Assembly: GCA_023431185.1 (NCBI GenBank)
Contig: JAEYXS010000118.1
Coordinates: forward strand, 1 to 30,302
From: Verrucomicrobiota bacterium
GTDB lineage: Bacteria; Verrucomicrobiota; Verrucomicrobiia; Limisphaerales; JAEYXS01
Direction: 5' to 3'
DNA length: 30,302 bases
The notes under the pieces were generated by a model. That model searched no databases and was not told the DNA's origin. It was given only the letters and a program-made list of their open reading frames with translations. This document shows positions 1 through 6,694 of the stretch, piece by piece. Every line of letters starts with the position of its first letter. The first letter of the stretch is position 1. A program made the position numbers and the translations under genes.

Positions 1-107
1 CCCCCGCCTCAAGGGACAAGACTACATGTAAAACTTGGATCGGTTTATTGGCATCAGAGTTCACGCGTCAGGATATAGAGTGGAGCACCAAGATCAAAAA
101 AATCCGG

Positions 108-1091
108 TCACCGCTTCACAGGGTGCAAAATAAAATGCCGGAGGCTACGCATCCGGAAGAAAACAGGTTCATTCAGTGTCCGCGACTGCGCGTAAAAAGG
201 CCAGCATGCCAGCGAGCAACCCAGCTCCCAACAAGCTTTTGCACGGTCTCCTTGCTCGTAATACATCCAAGCAGACTGGAAATACATGAACGCGTAAGCA
301 CGGAGCCAAAAAAACAGATCACCGGGCGGCACCAGCTTCTCTTTCTTGGCCTTCTGCAATACGCGGCAGATGTTCGCTTTCATGCGTGCCGCATTCCGGC
401 TCATGCTGTTGCCGTGGCGGCGGATCACTGCCAGCCGCTCTTCATCCAGATACAGAGGGAAGCGGGCGCCAATCCTGACCCACATATCGCGATCCTCGGA
501 GCTGCGCAACTTTTCATCATAAAAACCGACAGCAAGCAAAGCCGCCTTTTTCACCACAACAGCATCGGCGGCAAAGCGGTTCTTGAGCAGCACATGGCGG
601 TGGTTCAAGGTTCCCCGGGTTACTTCAGCAAAACTTTTCTTGGGCAGCTCCCGGCCTTGTTCATCAACGAACTGAGACTGAAAGGCAATCACGGCATGAT
701 CACCCGGCAACTGGCTGAAAAGCTCCATCGCCCGGGCAACAAAATTGGGTCTCCAGTAATCGTCAGCATCCAGAAAACCTAAAAAATCGTGAGTGGAGGC
801 ACGGATGCCCGTGTTTCGGGCGGCCGATAAACCGGCATTGGTCTGATAAATATACCGGACCCGGTCACCGTATCCCGCCACCACCTCCCTGGTGTTGTCC
901 GTTGATCCGTCATCAACAACGATCACCTCCACCAAGTCATAGGTCTGCGCCAATACCGAATCTATCGCGCAGGGCAGAAAGTGCGCATAATTGTATGCCG
1001 GAATAACCACTGAAACTCCCGGCCTGTTCATCGGTTTTTCAGCGGCTTCAAGCACGGGCAATCCTGTACTGCTGACTCTCTGGTAGGTCAT
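108..1091 (-). CDS. Family 2 glycosyltransferase
   Basis: This 327-residue protein is predicted to transfer a sugar from a nucleotide donor during polysaccharide assembly at the cytoplasmic face of the inner membrane. The GT-A fold is visible: a VSVVIPAYN opening strand at about residues 26-34, the nucleotide-binding VVDDGSTD at 58-65, and the metal-binding LDADD at 107-111. A conserved NAGLSAARNTG segment lies between them. The C-terminal third is Trp/Tyr/Cys-rich and less typical. It follows the Wzc-like gene by 66 bases on the same strand, so it is probably the last gene of that transcript. Met21 (1031) is an alternative start that would begin just before the first strand. The acceptor and donor cannot be read from sequence. 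Confidence 0.9.
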   Translation of the reverse strand: MTYQRVSSTGLPVLEAAEKPMNRPGVSVVIPAYNYAHFLPCAIDSVLAQTYDLVEVIVVDDGSTDNTREVVAGYGDRVRYIYQTNAGLSAARNTGIRASTHDFLGFLDADDYWRPNFVARAMELFSQLPGDHAVIAFQSQFVDEQGRELPKKSFAEVTRGTLNHRHVLLKNRFAADAVVVKKAALLAVGFYDEKLRSSEDRDMWVRIGARFPLYLDEERLAVIRRHGNSMSRNAARMKANICRVLQKAKKEKLVPPGDLFFWLRAYAFMYFQSAWMYYEQGDRAKACWELGCSLACWPFYAQSRTLNEPVFFRMRSLRHFILHPVKR

Positions 1092-1157
1092 CTCAAAACT
1101 TGCGGATTAGAACACTGGCAAAGTCCCGACAGCAAGAGCCATGACTGAAACGGCAAC

Positions 1158-3302
1158 TCACGAACGGTCCACTGGATTGTAACTCTCATAGTAGTTATGA
1201 GAGTAATAATAATAGTAGTAATAGTTCGAGGTCGCTGAAAGGTCCAAACGATTGAGGATAAAGCCGTAAAAATTGGCGCCATTGGCCCGCAAGGTATCAA
1301 TCGCAATCTGGACATTCCGCAGCGGAGTCCTGCCACTCCAAACCACAAAAACGACACCGTCAACCAGCGAAAGCAGGGCGGAGGTTTCCGCCAAGCCCAA
1401 GACTGGCGGCGTATCCACGATGATACGGTCATACTTCTCGCGGAACGTGGCAATCATATCGGCGAAGGCCTTTTCACCAAACTGGTCGGTCACCGATTCG
1501 ACAAATTTGCCCCGGGTCAAAACATCCAACCGGGCCACGCCCGATGGGCGGACTGCTGATTCCAAGCCAAGCCCTCCATGCAACACTTCCACCAAACCTG
1601 GTGCCGAAGAAATCTTGAATGCCTCATGCAGAGTGCCACGGCGCACGTCCGCATCGATAAGCAAAGTCCGTTCGCCTTTGCGCGCAAAGGATGCAGCGAT
1701 GTTCCGCGCCACGTAAGTCTTGCCCTCCTGCGGCATCGCACTGGCCACCATCACGACTTTGCCACCACCACGTTCATCGGCGTTAAAGAGCAGATTGGTC
1801 CGGATCACCCGGAAATTCTCAGTCAATGTAGACTGTTCAGAGCCCTCTTTTGCCTCTGTATTCCGTTGGCCGCCGGAAAGCTGTGGCACCACCCCCAAGG
1901 CCCGCAATCGCAGCGTATCTTCCCCGGCCTCGATCGTGCCGATAGTATGGTCGAGATACTCAATAAGAAAAGGTATGCCGATGGCCAGCACGGCCCAAAG
2001 GCCCATGGACATCAAAAACAGATTCATCCGGCTGGGTGAAGCGGGCGGATCAAGACGCGCTTCCAGCGTGCCGTTAAAACTCAGGAATATCCGTTCTTTT
2101 TCATCAGCAAACTCCACCAAACTGATCGATTTGGCCATCTTGTCATAAAACGCCCGCCAAGTAAGCTGGCCGGCGGCCAACTGGTCGAACCCAAGCTTGA
2201 GTTTGGCATCCTGCTTCTGCGCATCCAAATACTCCGGCATCTTCTTGTTCAACTCCTCTTTGCGGGAAGCCAGTTCCCCCAGCCGTAATTGGACACGGCT
2301 TAGCCCTGATTCCAATTCATTCCGCAAGAGTTTCTCGATCTGCTCAAGCCGGACAGATGCGGCTTTCATCTTGGGATGGGCAGGCAGATAAGTCTTCGCC
2401 AGTTCCTTGGCTTCATTTCTCGTCTGCCGCAGTTCTTTTTCCAAGTCGGTCCATGCCTTGGGCAGATCGGAATTCGCCATGGCAGGAACTACCACCACTT
2501 CACGCGATTCCGCCCCAGACTGACCACCCGGGGCATTATTAGGGAACAGGCTGTCTAATGGCCCTTGCCGGGTATAGGGAAATGAATCGCCCACTTTTAG
2601 ATCAATCAAACCGGAATGGGAATCGAGCATGGAAAGACGTTCAATCACATCCAACTTGTCATTCTTCAGCTTGCCTTCCAACCAAGTCAGTTCACCCATC
2701 AGATAGTTCAGGCGTGCCAGTTCCGTAGGCACTGCTTGCAGCTCACGCAATTCCACCTTCAAGCTCGCCATGCGGTTGCTGTCCTGATAAGCATAGTTTG
2801 AATTAACCCATTCTTCCATCTTCTCGCTTACCCGCTGCATCTCGCTTGCAAAATCCTTGTAAATCAATTCCCTTCTTTTGGCCCGCTGCTCGGCACGATA
2901 GGAAAGAAATTCCTCAAGCATCGTCTTGGACCAATTCTCAGCCATGTCCCTGGACCATGCCCACACTTCCACCTCAATGTTTCCTTCCAGATTATAGACG
3001 TAAGTCACCTTCTTAAGGAATTTCCGCCGGATGTACTTATCCGCCATGTTCACTCCAAACCGCGAAGCCGTACGCTCTGTGAGATGAGGCGAATTGAACT
3101 GTGTAAGAATTTCCCTTGGATTGCTGTCCTTGTGGATATCTTCAGCCGTAACCGGCAAGGGCATATCTTTCCGTTCAATCAAGGTACGCGTGTAATACAC
3201 CGGGCGGGTATACACATACGCCGTCAATCCTCCCAAAACAGTGAAACTGAGCAGCAAAAGCATTAAGCGCAAGTGCTTGATCACCAGCGCTATATAAACC
3301 AT
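1158..3302 (-). CDS. Wzc-like polysaccharide copolymerase / bacterial tyrosine kinase
   Basis: This inner-membrane protein (714 residues from the chosen start) is predicted to control chain length and export of an exopolysaccharide and to autophosphorylate on tyrosine. Membrane segments lie near residues 9-29 and 428-450, flanking a long periplasmic coiled-coil region. The cytoplasmic kinase carries a Walker A motif (PQEGKT, Lys528), Walker A' (LLIDADVRR, Asp550/Asp552) and Walker B (IIVDTPP, Asp630). The tail has seven consecutive Tyr (694-700) and three more within ten residues. The open frame runs upstream to an ATG at 3347, but that codon lies inside a good predicted -10 box. The ATG at 3302 is preceded by GGGGGA and opens directly into the membrane segment, so it is preferred. 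This is a PCP-2a copolymerase with a fused kinase. Confidence 0.93.
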   Translation of the reverse strand: MVYIALVIKHLRLMLLLLSFTVLGGLTAYVYTRPVYYTRTLIERKDMPLPVTAEDIHKDSNPREILTQFNSPHLTERTASRFGVNMADKYIRRKFLKKVTYVYNLEGNIEVEVWAWSRDMAENWSKTMLEEFLSYRAEQRAKRRELIYKDFASEMQRVSEKMEEWVNSNYAYQDSNRMASLKVELRELQAVPTELARLNYLMGELTWLEGKLKNDKLDVIERLSMLDSHSGLIDLKVGDSFPYTRQGPLDSLFPNNAPGGQSGAESREVVVVPAMANSDLPKAWTDLEKELRQTRNEAKELAKTYLPAHPKMKAASVRLEQIEKLLRNELESGLSRVQLRLGELASRKEELNKKMPEYLDAQKQDAKLKLGFDQLAAGQLTWRAFYDKMAKSISLVEFADEKERIFLSFNGTLEARLDPPASPSRMNLFLMSMGLWAVLAIGIPFLIEYLDHTIGTIEAGEDTLRLRALGVVPQLSGGQRNTEAKEGSEQSTLTENFRVIRTNLLFNADERGGGKVVMVASAMPQEGKTYVARNIAASFARKGERTLLIDADVRRGTLHEAFKISSAPGLVEVLHGGLGLESAVRPSGVARLDVLTRGKFVESVTDQFGEKAFADMIATFREKYDRIIVDTPPVLGLAETSALLSLVDGVVFVVWSGRTPLRNVQIAIDTLRANGANFYGFILNRLDLSATSNYYYYYYYSHNYYESYNPVDRS

Positions 3303-3307
3303 GATTT

Positions 3308-3325
3308 CCCCCATCTTGATGGGGG
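3308..3325 (-). promoter_or_regulatory. Hairpin over the ribosome-binding site of the Wzc-like gene
   Basis: The minus-strand leader reads CCCCCATC-AA-GATGGGGG, a perfect inverted repeat with 8-base arms (in RNA the loop is probably CAAG). It ends five bases before the ATG at 3302. The 3' arm supplies the only purine-rich stretch (GGGGGA) that could act as the Shine-Dalgarno sequence, so pairing would hide it. The repeat is seen directly; translational control is inference. Confidence 0.6.
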
Positions 3326-3342
3326 CTTGTTTGACACCAGGT

Positions 3343-3371
3343 ATCATAATAATTGACCGCTAATCTACCAA
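3343..3371 (-). promoter_or_regulatory. Predicted sigma70-type promoter of the Wzc-like gene
   Basis: On the minus strand, TTGGTA (3371-3366) is separated by exactly 17 bases from TATGAT (3348-3343). The two boxes match 4 of 6 and 5 of 6 consensus bases. A start about seven bases downstream gives a leader of roughly 34 bases carrying the hairpin at 3308-3325. It lies after the terminator that follows the Wza-like gene, where a separate promoter is needed. The ATG at 3347 lies within the -10 box. Confidence 0.55.
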
Positions 3372-3510
3372 GCAACCATTTGAGCCGAAACCGCAAGACT
3401 CCGGAGACTACTGCAAAAAATACCATCTGACAAGACAACTCGACCAGCACAATCAGATGGTTCCCAGCCAGCAGGATGGCAAATCTGTAAGCCTTAAAAC
3501 TGCCGCTGCT

Positions 3511-3558
3511 AAACAAAAAAACCCTTCCCGTTTTTGCACTCGCAGAAAACGGGAAGGG
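3511..3558 (-). terminator. Intrinsic terminator after the Wza-like gene
   Basis: Read on the minus strand, the arms CCCTTCCCGTTTT (3558-3546) and AAAACGGGAAGGG (3534-3522) form a perfect 13-base stem around an 11-base loop. The stem is followed at once by TTTTTTTGTTT (3521-3511). It begins 15 bases after the stop codon of the Wza-like gene. This is a textbook rho-independent terminator, placed between two genes usually thought of as co-transcribed. Confidence 0.9.
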
Positions 3559-3573
3559 CAAATCGAAACCAGC

Positions 3574-4791
3574 TTAGAAGCTGAAGAAGCTTTCAGGCAC
3601 CACTACGATGTCGTTGCTCTGCAGAACCACATCAGCTTGTTTTCCGGACTGGACACTCTTGATGCTGACGGGAATCTTGAACTTCTCACCATTGCCGCCG
3701 TTACGCAGCACATACACACCACTCTTCTTGGCAAAGCGGGCGAAACCACCACTGCGCAAGATCGAGGAATAAGCCGTCAACTCCTCGTCAATCGGCAGTT
3801 GCACGATACCAGGGGTCTTAACGTTGCCAGTGACATAAACACGGTTAGCAAAGGCAGGCACCACTACAATATCGCCGGGTTGCACAGCCACATCAGGAGT
3901 AAGACCCGCACCGTCCAAAATGGCCTGAACATTCACTTCTTCCACCAAACTCTTACCCTCCGTCAGACGCAGCAACTTGACGCGGGTCAAATCACCCGAG
4001 TCCTTCGTGCCGCCAGAGCGGATGAAAATCGTCGTGATGGTCGGAGAGTAACCAGACGGCAACAACAACGGACCAGTCTGCTTGAACTCACCAGCCAGAT
4101 AAACCACGTTGGCCGAACCGGCCGTGTATGTCTCCACCGTGCGTTCAACCATCACCGTCGCTTGACGCAACTGCGAGGCTTCCAGCGCTTCTTTGATGGC
4201 TTTTTCGGAATCCGGCAAATCTTTACCGGCGATTTGCACACGGCCAATCCGCGGCATAACAATATATCCACCTTCACGGATCTGATAAACGCCGTTGAAA
4301 GACTCGTCTTCAACCACGAAGACCTGAACCGGGTCACCTGTCACCAACAGCTTGGACCCGCCCACACCTTCAGAAATCTTCCGCAACTCGCCAATCTTCG
4401 CCTCCATCTGGCTGTCAACTTGACCAATCTCAGTCTCCACCGCTTTCACACGCTCCGTCCAAGCCGCCGACTCTTTCTGCCACTTCTCGATTTCCGCAGC
4501 CACCTGACTGGCGTTCGCCGTCTGCAATTGCTTGGTCGCCGAATCCAACTTGGAACGCGAGTAAGTCAAATCGCGCTCCAAAGTGATGCGCCGATCAGAC
4601 AGGCGGTTAACCTCTTTTTGGAGGTTATCCAACTTCCCCCCCACCTGATCCTTAGCACGCAGACTGCTCAGGTATTCCTCACGCGCTTGGCGCCAAGCAT
4701 CAACCTTGTCTGACGCGTTTTGCGCAAACACAGGTGTCGCCATCAAAAAGGCAGCTGCGATTCCAAAGAGGCTCTGGACATTAATTTTCAT
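3574..4791 (-). CDS. Wza-like polysaccharide export protein (Poly_export/SLBB)
   Basis: This 405-residue outer-membrane polysaccharide export (OPX) protein is predicted to form the exit route for an exopolysaccharide. It starts with a signal peptide cleaved after about residue 23 (VFA-QN). There is no lipobox Cys, unlike E. coli Wza. A charged coiled coil fills about residues 28-145, then comes a polysaccharide-export domain (LLVTGDPVQVFVVEDES, about 148-164, onward) and two SLBB-like segments near 229-275 and 317-363, each with a G-x-V/F-K-x-x-G core. The protein ends in ESFFSF, with the terminal Phe typical of outer-membrane proteins. The long N-terminal coiled coil is an addition to the classical OPX layout. 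An intrinsic terminator follows, and the gene is divergent from the operon at 5318. Confidence 0.9.
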   Translation of the reverse strand: MKINVQSLFGIAAAFLMATPVFAQNASDKVDAWRQAREEYLSSLRAKDQVGGKLDNLQKEVNRLSDRRITLERDLTYSRSKLDSATKQLQTANASQVAAEIEKWQKESAAWTERVKAVETEIGQVDSQMEAKIGELRKISEGVGGSKLLVTGDPVQVFVVEDESFNGVYQIREGGYIVMPRIGRVQIAGKDLPDSEKAIKEALEASQLRQATVMVERTVETYTAGSANVVYLAGEFKQTGPLLLPSGYSPTITTIFIRSGGTKDSGDLTRVKLLRLTEGKSLVEEVNVQAILDGAGLTPDVAVQPGDIVVVPAFANRVYVTGNVKTPGIVQLPIDEELTAYSSILRSGGFARFAKKSGVYVLRNGGNGEKFKIPVSIKSVQSGKQADVVLQSNDIVVVPESFFSF

Positions 4792-5139
4792 GATATAAAG
4801 CTAGAAAGTATTGTGTTCCGCACACCGCTTGACTCACCCCCGGCATGTTGCCATGGGTAAGTCACGGCCCATAAGGAACTAAAGTAACGACTTTCTGTAA
4901 AGTTTTTTTTGCATTATTTTGCCCGATATCCAGCCCTCCCCCGTAAAAACTGTCTCAACTTAAGTCACTTTCCCTCAGCGAACTGCCTTCTACCAGCCAA
5001 TCCAACGGCAAACAGATTAGCCTCAACAATGAACCCGCACATTGATACACACTCCTCATTCAGCTTAAATTTCCAATCTCCAACGGCTGGCCCCTCTTCC
5101 CACGCTACACACACACTCTCTCTCCGCAACATGCTTTCG

Positions 5140-5153
5140 CTTAATGCATTAAG
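5140..5153. repeat. 14-base perfect palindrome
   Basis: CTTAATGCATTAAG is a perfect palindrome in the divergent region between the two export operons. It could be a dimeric regulator site, but AT-rich palindromes of this length also occur by chance. It does not match the operator-like repeat at 5298-5317. Confidence 0.35.
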
Positions 5154-5252
5154 GAGAATCACCGCAGTGACACCCTAGCCTGCCACTTGGGATGCACGAG
5201 TTTTTTCCAACTTATCCTACTCGACGACACCTCAATCACACAGCAACAATAG

Positions 5253-5260
5253 TTTAAACG
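5253..5260. promoter_or_regulatory. Possible upstream half-operator
   Basis: TTTAAACG matches the right arm TCTAAACG of the palindrome at 5310-5317 at seven of eight bases. It lies just upstream of the predicted -35 box, where a second regulator dimer or half-site could sit. The resemblance is direct but short, so the assignment is tentative. Confidence 0.25.
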
Positions 5261-5267
5261 AGGGAGC

Positions 5268-5296
5268 TTGACACCTCAAACCACACCACGTAAAAA
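5268..5296 (+). promoter_or_regulatory. Predicted sigma70-type promoter of the plus-strand operon
   Basis: A perfect TTGACA (5268-5273) is followed after exactly 17 bases by TAAAAA (5291-5296, 4 of 6 consensus bases). Transcription would start near 5303, leaving a leader of only about 15 bases before the ATG at 5318. The palindrome at 5298-5317 spans the inferred start point. It would drive all thirteen plus-strand genes. Confidence 0.6.
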
Positions 5297-5297
5297 A

Positions 5298-5317
5298 CGT
5301 TTAGATTTTTCTAAACG
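5298..5317 (+). promoter_or_regulatory. Palindromic operator candidate abutting the regulator start codon
   Basis: CGTTTAGA-TTTT-TCTAAACG is a perfect 8+4+8 inverted repeat. It begins one base after the predicted -10 box and ends directly against the ATG at 5318. The size and symmetry suit a winged-helix dimer, and the first gene encodes one, so autorepression is the natural inference. The same sequence in RNA would form a hairpin against the start codon, and there is no Shine-Dalgarno sequence, so a role at the RNA level is also possible. Confidence 0.55.
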
Positions 5318-5839
5318 ATGGCTCCACCTGTCAAACCTAAGATTCGCGATTGGGCGCAAGCTCGCAGCAAGTTCATCGAAGCAGGCGGCTCCACCACCCA
5401 ATCCTTTGGCTTGGGTCGGCTGATTGGTCAGATATACGCACTCCTTTACCTGAGCCCCGCTCCCCTCTGCCTCGAGGATATCGCCAGTCAGCTTGGCGTC
5501 AGCAAGGCCAGCATCAGCATCACCGTCCGCCAGATGGAACGCTGGACCGCAGTGCATAAGATATGGGTCAAAGGCGATCGCCGCGATTTTTACGAGGCCG
5601 AGACTGACTTTCGAAAAATATTCCGCAACGGCCTGCTGGAGACCTTGCAAAAAAAACTGAAGACCGCTGGCACCCATTTGGAAGAAGTGGAAGAACTCGC
5701 CAAGGAAAGCATGGCCCAAACCGGCACCCTGGATCAGGCTGATCTGAAAGCCGTGAAAGAACGTCTGGAACATGCCCGCAATTTCCACCGCCAGCTCAGC
5801 AACCTCATCGACAACCCGCTGATCAACCGCCTGCTCTGA
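5318..5839 (+). CDS. GbsR/MarR-type transcriptional regulator
   Basis: This 173-residue DNA-binding protein probably controls the operon it heads. The segment FGLGRLIGQIYALLYLSP leads into a winged helix at about residues 47-95 (LEDIASQLGVSKASISITVRQME, then the wing VHKIWVKGDRRDFYEAE), which is the GbsR-like branch of MarR proteins. The C-terminal half is helical and charged, as expected for dimerisation. No ligand can be deduced. It starts directly after a perfect palindrome and 22 bases after a predicted -10 box, and it is followed by the exporter gene after three bases. Membership of the same transcript suggests negative autoregulation of polysaccharide synthesis. Confidence 0.85.
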   Translation: MAPPVKPKIRDWAQARSKFIEAGGSTTQSFGLGRLIGQIYALLYLSPAPLCLEDIASQLGVSKASISITVRQMERWTAVHKIWVKGDRRDFYEAETDFRKIFRNGLLETLQKKLKTAGTHLEEVEELAKESMAQTGTLDQADLKAVKERLEHARNFHRQLSNLIDNPLINRLL

Positions 5840-5842
5840 CCC

Positions 5843-6691
5843 ATGTCCAGCTCCACTCAAGACCATCTTGCTGAAAGGGTCATCCGACCACGCCACGGTT
5901 TGGCCGCCATGGATTTTTCCGAACTCTGGCGTTATCGCGAACTGTTTTGGGAATTGTCCTGGCGCAACGTCTTGATCCGCTACAAGCAGACCATGCTGGG
6001 CATCACTTGGGCCGTGATACAACCCTTGCTGACCATGCTGGTCTTCACCGTGGTCTTCAGTCTTTTCGGCAAGCTGCCCAGCCAAGGGGCTCCCTACGCC
6101 TTGCTGGTGCTGGCCGCCCTCGTACCATGGCAGTTCTTCTCCAACGCCATGAGCGAAAGCAGCAACTCGCTCATCGCTTCCCAGGGCATGATCACCAAGG
6201 TCTATTTCCCTCGCGCCATCATCCCCGCCAGTGCCGTGCTAAGCGGCATGATCGATTTTCTCATCTCGCTGGTTTTGCTGACCGGATTGATGCTCTGGTA
6301 TGATGTCCCCTTCACCCTGCGCCTGCTCGCCCTTCCCATTTTCGCCCTGCTGGCCTTTCTGGCGGCCTTCGGCACCGGTCTCTGGTTAAGCGCGCTGAAC
6401 GTCAAATATCGCGACGTGAAGTATGTGGTCCCCTTCCTCACACGCATCGGCATGTATGCCACCCCGGTCGGCTTCGCGGTGACCGTGGTCCCGGAAAAGT
6501 GGCTATTCTGGTTCTACTCCCTGAATCCCTTGGTGGGCATCGTTGAAGGGTTTCGCTGGTGCATCCTTGGCAGCAACTTCGAGCCGATGTGGGTCGGGGT
6601 CATCAATGGTGCTGGCCTTATTATCCTCCTGCTGATCAGCGGGGCTTACTACTTCCGCACGACCGAGCGAACCTTTGCCGACGTCATTTAA
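5843..6691 (+). CDS. wzm: ABC-2 type polysaccharide exporter permease (Wzm)
   Basis: This 282-residue integral membrane protein is the permease half of an ABC exporter that moves lipid-linked polysaccharide across the inner membrane. The N-terminal cytoplasmic segment (ELWRYRELFWELSWRNVLIRYKQTMLG) is characteristic of the ABC-2 O-antigen/teichoic-acid permease family. About six hydrophobic segments follow, with the conserved VVPFLTRIGMYATPVGF and YSLNPLVGIVEGFRW stretches between the last ones. The length is normal for the family. It starts three bases after the regulator stop and is followed after three bases by its ATPase partner. Confidence 0.92.
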   Translation: MSSSTQDHLAERVIRPRHGLAAMDFSELWRYRELFWELSWRNVLIRYKQTMLGITWAVIQPLLTMLVFTVVFSLFGKLPSQGAPYALLVLAALVPWQFFSNAMSESSNSLIASQGMITKVYFPRAIIPASAVLSGMIDFLISLVLLTGLMLWYDVPFTLRLLALPIFALLAFLAAFGTGLWLSALNVKYRDVKYVVPFLTRIGMYATPVGFAVTVVPEKWLFWFYSLNPLVGIVEGFRWCILGSNFEPMWVGVINGAGLIILLLISGAYYFRTTERTFADVI

Positions 6692-6694
6692 TCC

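Larger units (their letters stand above)
4792..5317. other. Divergent intergenic control region
   Basis: This 526-base stretch separates the minus-strand Wza-like gene from the plus-strand regulator. No convincing gene was seen; the short open frames lack coding character. It holds an inverted repeat AAAGT-AACG-ACTTT (4881-4894) beside a T-rich run, a 14-base palindrome (5140-5153), the half-site TTTAAACG (5253-5260), and the predicted promoter and operator of the regulator at its right edge. No clear -35/-10 pair for the Wza-like gene was found. Confidence 0.6.

Noticed and set aside
3457..4713. 418-residue open frame on the plus strand opposite the Wza-like gene
   Set aside because: It lies across the terminator and the Wza-like gene, has shadow-like composition (many Arg, His, Gln, Thr) and no recognisable domain.
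4909..5178. 89-residue open frame in the divergent region
   Set aside because: It has no ribosome-binding site, an irregular composition rich in Ser, Pro and Asn, and no family resemblance. The region looks regulatory.
5276..6085. 269-residue open frame on the minus strand opposite the regulator and Wzm
   Set aside because: It spans two real genes on the other strand and the predicted operon promoter. The composition is rich in Gly, Gln and Phe with no motif.
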